Under the pieces are notes generated by a model. The model was not told the DNA's origin. It saw only the letters and a program-made list of their open reading frames with translations, and made no database searches. From contig JAQGOF010000154.1 in assembly GCA_028293745.1 (NCBI GenBank), positions 1 through 64,000 on the forward strand: a stretch of 64,000 nucleotides of DNA, in the 5' to 3' direction. The stretch's first letter is position 1. Every line of letters begins with the position of its first letter. The translations under genes and the position numbers were made by a program. Origin of the DNA: Gammaproteobacteria bacterium (GTDB taxonomy: Bacteria; Pseudomonadota; Gammaproteobacteria; Steroidobacterales; Steroidobacteraceae). This document shows positions 37,487 through 46,857 of the stretch, piece after piece.

Positions 37487-38103
37487 GCTCGATCGCCGTG
37501 TTGCACAGTTATCCTGGCCACGCCCACCATTGCATCGCGCGTGACGAGCGCCGCCAATTCGGTATCGTCCATGCTCTGCGTGCCGGCAGGCCGTTCCGGA
37601 AGCACGAGGTAGCGCAATTCCGCAGTGCTGTCCCACACTCGCAGCTCAACTGCGTCCGCCAGATGCAGCCCGAACTCCCGCAGTACACCGCGCGGATCGA
37701 TCACGGCCCGAGACCGATAGGGTGCCGATTTGTACCAGACGGGCGGCAAGCCCAGGACCGGCCAGGGATAGCACGAGCACAACGTGCACACGACGAGGTT
37801 GTGTATCGTGGCAGTGTTCTCAACCACGACCATATGCTCGCCCTGCATACCCCCATAACCCAACTCAGCAATGGCTGCATCCGCATTGCTCAGCAAACGT
37901 TGCTTGTAAGCGGGGTCGGACCAGGCACGCGCCACTACCCGGGCGCCGTTGCGTGGTCCGATCTTGTGCTCGTAAGTATCAATCAGCACCTCGAGCGCCG
38001 CGCGATCGACCAGGCCCTTTGCCACCAGCAGTGATTCCAGCGCCTTGACCCGCAGGGCCGGATCGGAGGGGGCGTCCTGGTGATCATGATCGGTCGTGGT
38101 CAT
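37483..38103 (-). CDS. nthA: Nitrile hydratase subunit alpha, cobalt type
   Basis: 206 residues. The metal-binding motif [11 protein letters not shown] is present; the Thr in CTLCSC (rather than Ser) is the usual mark of cobalt rather than iron enzymes. The N-terminal helix [27 protein letters not shown], the [13 protein letters not shown] strand and the [12 protein letters not shown] end are all family-typical. It heads the operon, ATG at 38103 with AAGAAG upstream, and is divergent from a GntR regulator. No amidase is seen nearby. Confidence 0.96.
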   Translation of the reverse strand: MTTTDHDHQDAPSDPALRVKALESLLVAKGLVDRAALEVLIDTYEHKIGPRNGARVVARAWSDPAYKQRLLSNADAAIAELGYGGMQGEHMVVVENTATIHNLVVCTLCSCYPWPVLGLPPVWYKSAPYRSRAVIDPRGVLREFGLHLADAVELRVWDSTAELRYLVLPERPAGTQSMDDTELAALVTRDAMVGVARITVQHGDRA

Positions 38104-38187
38104 CGGATCTTCTTGCCATCACTGCTGTCGGTTGTCAATTCGATCTGTGCAGTGCAAGTGGCCCTTGCGAAATTGGAACATCGCTCG

Positions 38188-38225
38188 AATTGGCCGGGCC
38201 GCTGGAACGAGTGGTCCAGCCAATT
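38188..38225. promoter_or_regulatory. Nested palindrome between nthA and the GntR regulator gene
   Basis: AATTGGC (38188-38194) pairs with GCCAATT (38219-38225), and within it GCTGGA (38201-38206) pairs with TCCAGC (38215-38220). The region is the 157-base gap between two divergent genes, so it is a good candidate operator for the GntR/FadR-type protein. FadR-family sites are often short TGG-N-CCA palindromes. Confidence 0.5.
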
Positions 38226-38260
38226 GCCATCCGCGCGTTAAAGGCTCAAGATTCGTACAG

Positions 38261-39019
38261 ATGGTCACCCAGATCGACACCCGCAAGCTCTACGTGCAGG
38301 TCGCTGACTCGATCACGGCTTCGATCAAGTCAGGCGAGTACCCGTCGGGGGCGCGGCTGTCTTCCGAGCGCGAGCTCGCGGTTGCATTCAAGGTGAGCCG
38401 GACCACGATCCGCGAGGCAATGATCGCGTTGGAGATCCGTGGCCTCGTCGAGGCGCGGCCCGGCTCGGGAATTTATGTGAGCGATCATCCGCCGCCGCAC
38501 GCGGGTGCGGAGGATCTCGATATCGGAGCCTTCGAGCTGATCGAGGCGCGGCGCCTGTTCGAAGGCGAGGCGGCCGCACTGGCGGCGGCCATGATCACCG
38601 ATGAGCAGTTGCAGGAGATCGAGGCCATTCTCGGGGATATGGTCAGCGAGAACGCACGCAAGCAGTACGAAGAGATGGCGGATCGCAGCTTTCATGTTGC
38701 CATTGCGCGTGCCACTCGCAACACGGCGATTACGACAGTCGTCGAGCTTCTGTGGGATATGCGGTACAAGTCACCTCTCTGCGCAGACATGCTCGAGCGG
38801 GCCCGCCGTGCGGGTCTGAAGCCGCGTGTCAGTGAGCATCGACGGATTTTTTCCGCTTTGCGCCAGCGCAACCCGAAGGCCGCGCGCCGCGCAATGCGCG
38901 ATCACTTGCGTCGCGTCATTGACGCCATCCTGGCGGCGACTGAGACCGATGCGGTCAATCGTGCCCGCAAGAAAGCCGTGAGCAAGCGCAACGAGTACAC
39001 GCGGCGGCTGTCGGTCTGA
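38261..39019 (+). CDS. GntR-family (FadR subfamily) transcriptional regulator
   Basis: 252 residues from the ATG at 38261. N-terminal winged HTH: YVQVADSITASIKSGEYPSG, LSSERELAVAFKVSRTTIRE, GLVEARPGSGIYVSD. The C-terminal FCD domain (about residues 90-225) has the ELIEARRLFEGEAAALAA helix, DRSFHVAIARATRN (a likely metal-binding His region) and the SEHRRIFSALRQRN helix. It is divergent from the nitrile hydratase operon, which suggests control of that operon by a carboxylate or amide-related effector. Target is inferred from position only. Confidence 0.9.
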   Translation: MVTQIDTRKLYVQVADSITASIKSGEYPSGARLSSERELAVAFKVSRTTIREAMIALEIRGLVEARPGSGIYVSDHPPPHAGAEDLDIGAFELIEARRLFEGEAAALAAAMITDEQLQEIEAILGDMVSENARKQYEEMADRSFHVAIARATRNTAITTVVELLWDMRYKSPLCADMLERARRAGLKPRVSEHRRIFSALRQRNPKAARRAMRDHLRRVIDAILAATETDAVNRARKKAVSKRNEYTRRLSV

Positions 39020-39042
39020 GGTCGAACGCCACGGCGCGACGT

Positions 39043-41376
39043 CTACGGTCCAGAGAATCCAATGCGGATACCGTAGAACCGGTCGAAATCCCGCGGCAAC
39101 TGCTGGGTATAAGCAGTCCCGCCTGGCGGGAAGGTATAGTTGCCCCGTACGTTGTTCCTGTTCACCGCATAGTGCCTGTCGAGCAGGTTATTGCAGAACA
39201 ACGTCACGGTGTACCGCCTGTCGCGCCGCGGCGTGAGCGTGAGACTCAGATTCGTGATGTTATAAGTGGGCTGCAGCGTGCCCGGATCCTTGGTGACGGC
39301 GAAGTTCTCGGCGCTCTGCCAGACCGAGGTGATATTCAGATCCGCATCCAGCGGCACGACCGGCAGGCCGTGCGTGTAATCCAGGCCGGCATTGACCTTG
39401 TTTCTGGGCGCGTTGGGCAACGTGGCACCCGCCAGGTCCTGAAAGGCGGGCGAGCCCGTACAGGTGGTAGGCACGGTTTGACCTGAGTAGCATTGCCCGA
39501 TCGGGTAAGTAACGGCGTGGGCATCCGTGTAGGCATAACCGACGTTGGCATGCAGGTACTCGGTAATGCGGGCGACGCTCTCGAGTTCCACGCCGCGGCT
39601 GCGCACCTTTGGAATGTTGGTCAAAATGAACTGATTCAGCAGATTCGGCACCATCGTCTGCACCTGGAAGTTCGAATATTCCGTGTCGTAAACCGTCGTG
39701 TTCAGCACCAGCCGCCGGTCAAACCATTCGCTGCGCAGTCCGGCCTCGTAGTCGTCTGACTTCTCGGACTTGACGGGGAACGTTGCCGCTTCCTGCGGCG
39801 TGGTCGCCGTGACCAGGTCGTACGCGACACCTTTGTAGCCCTTCGCGTAAAACGCGAAAGCCATCAGAGCGTCCGTGAACTGGTACTGCAAGCCGACCTT
39901 GCCCGTCGTCACGCTATCTACGTGTGTGGTCTCCGCACCATAGGCCGGGAGATGGAACGCCTTGTAGTAGTTATCGTAGCCGTAACTGCTCTCCTCCCGA
40001 TTCAGGCGCAGACCCGTGATGAGGGTGGTGCGGGGCAGAATCTGCCAGTCCGTCTGGCCGAACAGCGCATAGTTGTAGTAACGCGTTTCGCCGCGGTAGT
40101 TGGAGATAGCCGCCTTGTTTGCGTCGAAACCGCGGCGGAAACTGCGCGAGAGATCGGCGTTGGAGTAATAGGCTCCGAACAGATAGTTGAAATTGCGATG
40201 GCCGTTGGATGAAATACGAAACTCCTGACTGAAGGACCGCACGTCGAATCTGCCACCCTGAAGCAGTCCGCCATGCTCCTGCGTGGTGGTGGGTGCCGGG
40301 ATGGAACCGGCCGGCTGGTTGGGGTTAAACGGCGTCAGGTACTGCAGGGTATCGACATCGGTGGTGTCGTAATCGGTGAAATCACGCAGCTTGTATTGGT
40401 CAACGGAGCTGATGGAGAGAAACGTGGCGGGCCCGAAATCATAGGCCAGGTGGGACGACAGGCCGACGTCGGAAGTATTCGCTATTGGTACCTGGTCCAC
40501 CCGGACTGCCGTATTGTCCAGGCTGGGAGTGATTCCGGGCGCGGTCACGGACTGCGTCAGCGCGGCTACCCCAAAAAGCCGCGAGCCGGGGTCCAAACGT
40601 GTGAGCGGGACTCCGCAGCAATGCGCGTGGTCCTCGGTGTAATGCGCCGTCAGGGTCAGGTCCAACTTGTCATCGGGCTGCCAGCGCAGCTTGCCGCGTA
40701 CGCTGGTCGCGTGATCGTCGTTGATTTTGTGGCCGGTCGTGAGATTGTCCACGTTGCCGCCGTAGCTGCGGACAGCGCCACTCACCCGATAGGTCAGGGT
40801 GTCGGAGATGGGCCCGGAGAGACTCAGCGTGTAACGCTGCTCGTGGTCATTGGTGGCTTTGGCATCGCCAAAAAAGGTGAACGTGTTGGTCGGCGCCCTG
40901 GTCGTGACGTTGACGACGCCGGCGGAGGCGGATTTACCGAACAACGTACTCTGCGGGCCATTCAGCACTTCCACGCGGTCGAGATCGACGAGGTCCGTGA
41001 ATGCCTGCGCCTGGTAGCCCACGGCGACGTCATCGACGACCACGAGCACGCTGGGTTCCGCCGCTATACTGAAAGCAAAGGTACCGATACCGCGGATGAC
41101 AATCGAGCTGTTGGCGGGTTGGTCGCCCGTGGTCACCGTCAGCGATGGGGCAAACTTCGCCACATCCGCAAATCCGGAGACATTCGCCTTGCCCAAGGTG
41201 TCGCCGCTGACGACCGTCACAGCGATCGGGACGTTCTGAACGTTCTCCACCCGCTTCTGCGCGGAGACCACGATCTCTTCGAGTTGGGTATCCTGGGCGA
41301 CGGCTGGAGGCGCGCCATACAGGCAACACAGGAGCGCACCCGCTCCGCATAGACCCGCGCGAGGCATGGACGACAT
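39043..41376 (-). CDS. TonB-dependent outer membrane receptor
   Basis: 777 residues. A signal peptide ends near VAQ, followed by the TonB-box/plug start EEIVVSAQKRVENVQNVPIAV, plug features NSSIVIRGIGTFAF and VDRVEVLNGPQSTLFGKSASAGVVNV-like sequence, then a 22-strand barrel ending FYGIRIGFSGP. The type is the large family common in Steroidobacter, sphingomonads and xanthomonads, often for organic substrates rather than siderophores. It converges on the GntR gene (24 bases). No dedicated periplasmic partner is adjacent, so the ligand is unknown. Confidence 0.92.
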   Translation of the reverse strand: MSSMPRAGLCGAGALLCCLYGAPPAVAQDTQLEEIVVSAQKRVENVQNVPIAVTVVSGDTLGKANVSGFADVAKFAPSLTVTTGDQPANSSIVIRGIGTFAFSIAAEPSVLVVVDDVAVGYQAQAFTDLVDLDRVEVLNGPQSTLFGKSASAGVVNVTTRAPTNTFTFFGDAKATNDHEQRYTLSLSGPISDTLTYRVSGAVRSYGGNVDNLTTGHKINDDHATSVRGKLRWQPDDKLDLTLTAHYTEDHAHCCGVPLTRLDPGSRLFGVAALTQSVTAPGITPSLDNTAVRVDQVPIANTSDVGLSSHLAYDFGPATFLSISSVDQYKLRDFTDYDTTDVDTLQYLTPFNPNQPAGSIPAPTTTQEHGGLLQGGRFDVRSFSQEFRISSNGHRNFNYLFGAYYSNADLSRSFRRGFDANKAAISNYRGETRYYNYALFGQTDWQILPRTTLITGLRLNREESSYGYDNYYKAFHLPAYGAETTHVDSVTTGKVGLQYQFTDALMAFAFYAKGYKGVAYDLVTATTPQEAATFPVKSEKSDDYEAGLRSEWFDRRLVLNTTVYDTEYSNFQVQTMVPNLLNQFILTNIPKVRSRGVELESVARITEYLHANVGYAYTDAHAVTYPIGQCYSGQTVPTTCTGSPAFQDLAGATLPNAPRNKVNAGLDYTHGLPVVPLDADLNITSVWQSAENFAVTKDPGTLQPTYNITNLSLTLTPRRDRRYTVTLFCNNLLDRHYAVNRNNVRGNYTFPPGGTAYTQQLPRDFDRFYGIRIGFSGP

Positions 41377-41422
41377 AGGAACTCCTTCCCCTCAATCTGG
41401 AATTCTTCGCGTCTCGACGGTG

Positions 41423-41653
41423 CTAACTTATATTGGCCAGGCCGCTTTGGCAACATGTGGCCCGACCGGAGGTCTCGTATCGGCCGGGCCACACGATGAA
41501 AGGTGGCTGGACCAAAATGAGGCAGCCCGGTCGCCGAGGGTCTGGAGCTGGGTTCTTGTCAAAGAGGTTCCTGGCACCGAGCGTGAACTTGAACGACTTC
41601 AGCCCCAAGTGCTCCACTGCCGTGAACGTATCGATTAATATGAAACGCAACAT
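41423..41653 (-). pseudogene. C-terminal fragment of a TonB-dependent receptor
   Basis: The frame contains LKSFKFTLGARNLFDKNPAP (around 41540-41605), a characteristic late-barrel stretch of TonB-dependent receptors, with nothing receptor-like before or after it. It is not part of the intact receptor gene, which starts 47 bases further along in the same direction. I read it as the leftover of a second receptor gene. The recognisable portion is only about 25 residues. Confidence 0.5.
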
Positions 41654-41670
41654 TCATCACGGGATTTCTC

Positions 41671-43095
41671 ATGCCGATGCGAATTGTGGCCGCGCTCACC
41701 GTGGCGATGGCGATGCAGGCCATCGTTGCCGCTCAAGAACCTCCCATGGCGCCGCTGCGTCCCGATCAAACGGCATTCCGAGAGCTCTACAAAGAACTCG
41801 TGGAAACAAATACGACCCTGTCGGCAGGCAGTTGCACCCTGGCAGCCGAACACATTGCGGCACACCTGAAGGCGGCCGGATTCGAGGAAAAGGACATCAC
41901 ACTGTTTTCGGATCCCGAGCATCCCAAAGAAGGCGGCGTGGTTGCCGTGCTCGCGGGAAAATCGAAATCCGCAAAACCCATGCTACTGCTGGGGCATCTG
42001 GATGTGGTGGAGGCCAAGCGGGAAGACTGGGTCCGCGACCCATTTACGTTGATCGAAGAAAACGGCTACTTCTACGGCCGCGGAACCGCGGACATGAAGG
42101 CGATGGATGCCACCTGGGTGGATGCGATGATGCGCTTCAAACAAAGTGGTTACCATCCGAGACGCACCATCAAGATGGCGCTGACCTGCGGTGAGGAGAC
42201 CACGTACGCGTTCAATGGCGCCCGGTGGCTGGCGAAGAACAGACCCGAGCTCATCTCGGCCGCTTTTGCCCTGAATGAGGGCGGCGGTGGGCGCACGGAC
42301 GGGCATGGCAAGTTGCTGGTGCAATCCATGCAGGTCGGCGAAAAGGCCGCGCAGAACTATCGGCTCGAGACCACCAATCCCGGCGGTCACAGTTCCATCC
42401 CGATTCGCGACAATGCGATTTACGAGCTCGCCGACGCTCTGGCCAAGGTGCGCGACTACGAATTTCCAGTCAAATTGACCGACACCACGCGCGCGTTTTT
42501 CGCCAAAGCCGGTGCGGCGCGCGGCGATGACCTGGGACGTGGGATGGTGGCGCTCGCGCAGAATCCGAACGACGCGGCGGCTGAAGCCAGCGTCTCCAAG
42601 GATCGCAGTTATCACAGCATGCTGCGCACCACTTGCGTCGCCACGTTGTTGGATGCCGGACATGCAAACAATGCACTACCACAGCGTGCCACAGCCAACG
42701 TCAACTGCCGCATTTTCCCCGGAGAAACCGTCGAAGGCACACAAGCCGCGCTTGTGGCTGCCATAGGCGATCCAGGCGTCAAAGTGACGCCAGTGCCGCC
42801 GGTTCGGCCGGTCGCCGTACCGCCACCGCTGGACCCCAAGATCCTGGGTCCAGCCGAGAAACTTGTCGCCAAATACTATCCGGGTGTACCGCTCGTCCCT
42901 TCCATGTCCACGGGCGCAACTGACGGCATTTTTCTCGAAGCCATCGGTATTCCCGTTTACGGCGCGCCGGGCGGTTGGGGAGATCCCGATGGCAATGGTG
43001 TCCACGGCCTCAACGAGCGCCGCAGCGTCCGTTCAGTGTTTGTGGGACGAGACTTCCTCACCGACCTGATCAAGGTCTACGCGGACGCGAACTAA
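41671..43095 (+). CDS. M20-family metallopeptidase, exported
   Basis: 474 residues with a signal peptide (IVAALTVAMAMQAIVAA). Metal and catalytic residues of the M20 dipeptidase family are present: LLLGHLDVV (His), GRGTADMKA (Asp with catalytic context), TCGEETT (Glu pair), ALNEGGGG, STGATDG and the final NGVHGLNER histidine. A dimerisation lid lies between about residues 215 and 340 (NPGGHSSIPIRDN). It probably cleaves dipeptides or N-acyl amino acids in the periplasm. Exported members often accompany TonB-dependent receptors, and a receptor gene and remnant lie just upstream. Confidence 0.92.
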   Translation: MPMRIVAALTVAMAMQAIVAAQEPPMAPLRPDQTAFRELYKELVETNTTLSAGSCTLAAEHIAAHLKAAGFEEKDITLFSDPEHPKEGGVVAVLAGKSKSAKPMLLLGHLDVVEAKREDWVRDPFTLIEENGYFYGRGTADMKAMDATWVDAMMRFKQSGYHPRRTIKMALTCGEETTYAFNGARWLAKNRPELISAAFALNEGGGGRTDGHGKLLVQSMQVGEKAAQNYRLETTNPGGHSSIPIRDNAIYELADALAKVRDYEFPVKLTDTTRAFFAKAGAARGDDLGRGMVALAQNPNDAAAEASVSKDRSYHSMLRTTCVATLLDAGHANNALPQRATANVNCRIFPGETVEGTQAALVAAIGDPGVKVTPVPPVRPVAVPPPLDPKILGPAEKLVAKYYPGVPLVPSMSTGATDGIFLEAIGIPVYGAPGGWGDPDGNGVHGLNERRSVRSVFVGRDFLTDLIKVYADAN

Positions 43096-43128
43096 ACATC
43101 GCGTGACGACCCCTGCAGCGTTCAGGCC

Positions 43129-43584
43129 TCAAGCCTCGCCGATGTCTTCGTCCCAGACGTCGGGATGTGCCCGGATGAAAGTCGTCAGCAGGTCGACGCA
43201 TTCCGATGAGTCGAGATCGACAACCTCCACTCCTCGCTCGCGCAACCAGTCGATTCCGCCTTGGAAGGTGCGCGACTCGCCGACCACTACTTTGCCGATC
43301 CGAAACTGCACGATCAACCCGCAGCAGTACCAGCACGGAGCCAACGTTGTGACCATGATGGTGTCCTGGTATCTACGCTGACGGCCTGCCTTTCGGAAGG
43401 CATCTGTCTCGCCGTGAACCGACGGGTCACCTTCTTGGACACGACGATTGTGACCTCGCCCCAGCAGCGCACCATTCTGGTGAAAGAGGGCCGCGCCGAT
43501 CGGAATTCCTCCTTCGGCCAGTCCAGCCTTTGCTTCCTCCAGGGCGACATCGAGCATGGCCCGGTAATCAAAACCCGCTGTCAT
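43129..43584 (-). CDS. Cytosine deaminase, yeast FCY1-like
   Basis: 151 residues. Zinc-site motifs SVHGETDAF and LAPCWYCCG match the CDA-fold nucleobase deaminases, with LPIG-like GIPIGAALFHQNG before. The C-terminal stretch (VVVGESRTFQGGIDWLRERG, FIRAHPDVWDEDIGE) closely follows the Saccharomyces cytosine deaminase tail, not guanine deaminase or TadA. It would convert cytosine to uracil. It is divergent from the Urc1-like gene and so sits beside a uracil-handling operon. Confidence 0.87.
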   Translation of the reverse strand: MTAGFDYRAMLDVALEEAKAGLAEGGIPIGAALFHQNGALLGRGHNRRVQEGDPSVHGETDAFRKAGRQRRYQDTIMVTTLAPCWYCCGLIVQFRIGKVVVGESRTFQGGIDWLRERGVEVVDLDSSECVDLLTTFIRAHPDVWDEDIGEA

Positions 43585-43712
43585 TCACCACCTCGTGATA
43601 TCGCAACTTGCTGATTAGTGAGGGTTTATCTCGCGGTCAGGGGTAATTCTACACCGGGTGTGCGGTGGCTCACTTCCGAACTCGGCTCGGGTAGATTAAG
43701 TTCATATCCAGG

Positions 43713-44975
43713 ATGACAAAGAACCCTCCCGGTCACATACGCTTAACCTCGCACTCATCGGGAGGCAAGCCCCACAAGTTTCCCCTCGAATGGGGTGCGT
43801 CAACAGCGCAGGCCCGCGGTCCTGTCATTGGCTCGACGACAGCACGCGGTCATCGCAACGTGATTGGTGCGCATGGGGGCGCCTATTCAATCTACCGCGC
43901 ACTCGCAGTTTCATCCGGCACACTGGATCCGAACGCCCGGCCCGATCTGAAAGACACCGGCCCGGTCGTCGAGATGGGTCCTCACCGCCAGTGGGTGGGG
44001 CAGCAGACGATCGTGTCGCTCGATCCCTGGGGGCATCGAGTGGCCGAAGACTTCGGTGCCGAAATCGAGGACGGCCTGGATCTTCGTCCGACGATTGCGA
44101 TCACCAAGGCACGCCTGATGCTGCCAGAGGTTCGCGAAGCGATCGAGCTGGGCAGGCTCTCGGAGGATGGTGTAGTCATTCACGCAGGGGGTGAGGTAGG
44201 CGTGACCAAGGCCGCCATCGACCCGGTTTGGTACCTGCCTGGTGTTGCGGAGCGTTTTGGCGTTACGGAGACGTTACTGCGTCGAACCTTGTTCGAGCAG
44301 ACTGCCGGTATGTATCCGGAACTGGTCACCCGCAAGGACCTCCATGTTTTCCTGCCTCCAATCGGCGGCACCACGCTGTATATCTTTGGTGACCCCGCAG
44401 CCATCTGCGACCCGGCGCGTCCATTGACCTGTCGAATCCACGATGAGTGTAATGGCTCTGATGTTTTCGGCTCGGACATCTGTACGTGCCGGCCGTATCT
44501 GACACATGGCGTCGAGGAGTGTATTCGCACGGCCCAGGCGGGCGGCGCCGGACTGATCGTCTACAACCGCAAGGAGGGGCGGGCGCTCGGGGAAGTTACG
44601 AAATTCCTGGTATATAACGCGCGTAAGCGTCAGCCGGGTGGAGATCAGGCCGCAACGTACTTCGCGCGTACTGAATGCGTTGCGGGTGTCCAGGACGCAC
44701 GATTTCAACAGCTCATGCCCGACGTCATTCACTGGCTCGGAATTAAACGAATCGATCGCCTCGTGTCGATGTCGAATCTCAAGTACGACGCCCTGATTGC
44801 GGCGGGAATCGAGATTGGTGAACGGGTCCCGCTTCCGCCTGATCTGGTTCCGCAGGACGCAATGGTCGAGATTGAAGCAAAGAAGGCGGCCGGCTACTTT
44901 GTACCGGAGTCGGAAATGCCGGCACTGGGCGCGAGCCCGCCACGTGTAGTTGGACGTGACATCAAGGACTACTAA
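43713..44975 (+). CDS. Urc1-type GTP cyclohydrolase II-like protein of uracil catabolism
   Basis: 420 residues, longer than RibA (about 200). The GTP cyclohydrolase II core appears in the second half: TCRIHDECNGSDVFGSDICTC with the three zinc cysteines, LIVYNRKEGRALGEVTKFLVY and a HWLGIKRIDRLVSMSN-type end. The N-terminal ~190 residues (IGAHGGAYSIYRALAV, GPVVEMGPHRQWVG) are the Urc1-specific extension known from the fungal uracil-degradation URC pathway. It is immediately followed by, and overlaps, the Urc4 homologue, which makes the assignment firm. The ATG at 43713 has no strong ribosome site. Confidence 0.9.
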   Translation: MTKNPPGHIRLTSHSSGGKPHKFPLEWGASTAQARGPVIGSTTARGHRNVIGAHGGAYSIYRALAVSSGTLDPNARPDLKDTGPVVEMGPHRQWVGQQTIVSLDPWGHRVAEDFGAEIEDGLDLRPTIAITKARLMLPEVREAIELGRLSEDGVVIHAGGEVGVTKAAIDPVWYLPGVAERFGVTETLLRRTLFEQTAGMYPELVTRKDLHVFLPPIGGTTLYIFGDPAAICDPARPLTCRIHDECNGSDVFGSDICTCRPYLTHGVEECIRTAQAGGAGLIVYNRKEGRALGEVTKFLVYNARKRQPGGDQAATYFARTECVAGVQDARFQQLMPDVIHWLGIKRIDRLVSMSNLKYDALIAAGIEIGERVPLPPDLVPQDAMVEIEAKKAAGYFVPESEMPALGASPPRVVGRDIKDY

Positions 44976-46221
44976 CCCTCGGCCCGAACGCGCGTTGGCG
45001 GAAAGCGCAAGGTCGCTCCTGCGCGCTGATGCAGTACGAAAAAGCGCACAACGCATGTTGATGTTGGCGCTGGAGGGGCGGTTGGAAGACTGGACGGTCG
45101 ATCTCGATCGGTTGGCTGCAACAGCGGATTTTGTAGCGGGCGTGGTTCGGGAGCGCTATCCACGACTCGATGTGCCGGTGCATTCGCGGTGGCGGCATTT
45201 CGTGTTTGGAGGCCGCGATCTATGGAATGAGATCGTCCTCCAGGCAAAGTGGGAGAGTACTGAGGCCGCTGCACGCTCCGCTTTCGATCTTGTAATCACG
45301 TCTGTCTTGCTCGATGCGGGCGCGGGCGGGGGCTGGCGCTATCACGATCGCGCCACCGGGCTGGTCGCCGCGCGCTCAGAGGGGCTCGCGCTCGCGAGTC
45401 TGCGCTGGTTTGAAAGTGGTGGGCTTGCAAACAATCCGACCGACCTTTTTAGAGTGGACGCGGCGGCGCTGCGGCGTGTCGACAGCCAAGCGATCCAGAA
45501 CGCGTTCCAAGCCCACGAAGCCAACCCGCTTCTCGGCTTGGAAGGGCGTGCGGCGCTGTTGAACCGGCTCGGTGCAGTCATGGAGTCGCGGCCCGATCTG
45601 TTTGCAGTCTCAGACTCGCCGCGGCCTGGGGGTCTGTTCGATGCGCTGCGCGCGCGCGCCGCAAACGGGCGCTTGCCGGCCGCCACGATTCTCGAGACCT
45701 TGCTCGAGGCTCTGGGTCCAATATGGCAGGGGCGACCGAGCCTGGGCGGCGTGCCACTTGGCGACTGCTGGCCGCATCCGGCACTGGTCGCGCAAAGTCC
45801 CGAAGACGGCTACGCCCCCCTTCACAAGCTGTCACAGTGGTTGACCTACTCGCTGCTCGAGCCCCTCGAGAACGCGGGAATCTCCGTGTCCAACGTGCAC
45901 GAGTTGACCGGACTCGCCGAGTACCGAAACGGCGGGCTGTTCGTTGACATGGGGGTCCTCAATCCCCGCGAGCGCGCCGCCCTGTCGACGACTTACGCGG
46001 TTAAAGATCCCTTCGTAGTCGGATGGCGCGCGCTGACCGTGGCGCTGCTCGACCGGCTTGCACCTCTGGTGGGCACGCGACTTGGCCTCACGCCCGAGTT
46101 GTTTCCACTGCCGTGCGTACTCGAGGGTGGGACCTGGGCAGCTGGCCGTCTCATTGCGCACAAGACACGTGCTGATGGCGGTCCTCCATTTCATGTCTTG
46201 AGCGATGGGACGGTGTTCTGA
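44950..46221 (+). CDS. Urc4/Urg3-family (DUF1688) protein
   Basis: 423 residues; TTG at 44950 or GTG at 44956, both inside the end of the Urc1 gene. Recognised as DUF1688 by [58 protein letters not shown], then the [19 protein letters not shown] block and a final [14 protein letters not shown]. The family is the URC4 component of the uracil catabolic route and its exact reaction is not settled to my knowledge. It overlaps upp by a single base (TGATG). Confidence 0.92.
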   Translation: MDVTSRTTNPRPERALAESARSLLRADAVRKSAQRMLMLALEGRLEDWTVDLDRLAATADFVAGVVRERYPRLDVPVHSRWRHFVFGGRDLWNEIVLQAKWESTEAAARSAFDLVITSVLLDAGAGGGWRYHDRATGLVAARSEGLALASLRWFESGGLANNPTDLFRVDAAALRRVDSQAIQNAFQAHEANPLLGLEGRAALLNRLGAVMESRPDLFAVSDSPRPGGLFDALRARAANGRLPAATILETLLEALGPIWQGRPSLGGVPLGDCWPHPALVAQSPEDGYAPLHKLSQWLTYSLLEPLENAGISVSNVHELTGLAEYRNGGLFVDMGVLNPRERAALSTTYAVKDPFVVGWRALTVALLDRLAPLVGTRLGLTPELFPLPCVLEGGTWAAGRLIAHKTRADGGPPFHVLSDGTVF

Positions 46222-46850
46222 TGGAGAACGTAACAACAGTGGCTCACCCGCTCGTGCAGCACAAGCTCACGCTCATGCGCGACAAAACGACTTCGACGAA
46301 GGGTTTTCGTCAGTTGCTGCGCGAGATCGCATTGTTGCTGTGCTACGAGGTGACTCGTGACCTGTCGCTGGACCCGGTACAGATCGAGACTCCCCTGATG
46401 CCGATGCAGGCTCAGATGTTGGCGGGCAAGAAGCTCGTGTTCGCGCCCATCCTGCGCGCCGGGATGGGATTCATCGAGGGCATGCTCGATCTGGTGCCTT
46501 CGGCGCGCGTGGCGCACATTGGCCTGTATCGCGATCCGGATTCCCTGACCGCCGTGGAATACTACTTCAAAGCGCCTTCCGATCTATCGGAGCGACTCGT
46601 GATCGTGGTCGATCCCATGCTGGCCACCGGCAACACCGCCGTCGCCGCGGTGGATCGCCTGAAGGAGCATGGGGCCAGCGAGTTGCGTTTCGTGTGTCTC
46701 CTGGCAACGCCCGTGGGCCTCGCGAACTTGCATCGCCACCACCCCGAAGTACGCGTGTGGACAGCGGCTGTCGATGAGACGCTGAACGATCACGGTTATA
46801 TTCTCCCAGGGTTGGGCGACGCCGGTGACCGGCTATACGGGACCCGTTAG
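46221..46850 (+). CDS. upp: Uracil phosphoribosyltransferase
   Basis: 209 residues, the normal length. It makes UMP from uracil and PRPP. Features: [50 protein letters not shown], the PRPP loop [21 protein letters not shown], and the C-terminal [17 protein letters not shown]. It is the third gene of the urc1-urc4-upp operon, coupled to urc4, and likely supplies the nucleotide substrate for URC degradation (the fungal URC6 role) as well as salvage. Confidence 0.97.
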   Translation: MENVTTVAHPLVQHKLTLMRDKTTSTKGFRQLLREIALLLCYEVTRDLSLDPVQIETPLMPMQAQMLAGKKLVFAPILRAGMGFIEGMLDLVPSARVAHIGLYRDPDSLTAVEYYFKAPSDLSERLVIVVDPMLATGNTAVAAVDRLKEHGASELRFVCLLATPVGLANLHRHHPEVRVWTAAVDETLNDHGYILPGLGDAGDRLYGTR

Positions 46851-46857
46851 CCTGTGG

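Noticed and set aside
40273-41352. A 359-codon plus-strand frame across the TonB-dependent receptor
   Set aside because: Antisense of the receptor; no domain and no ribosome site.
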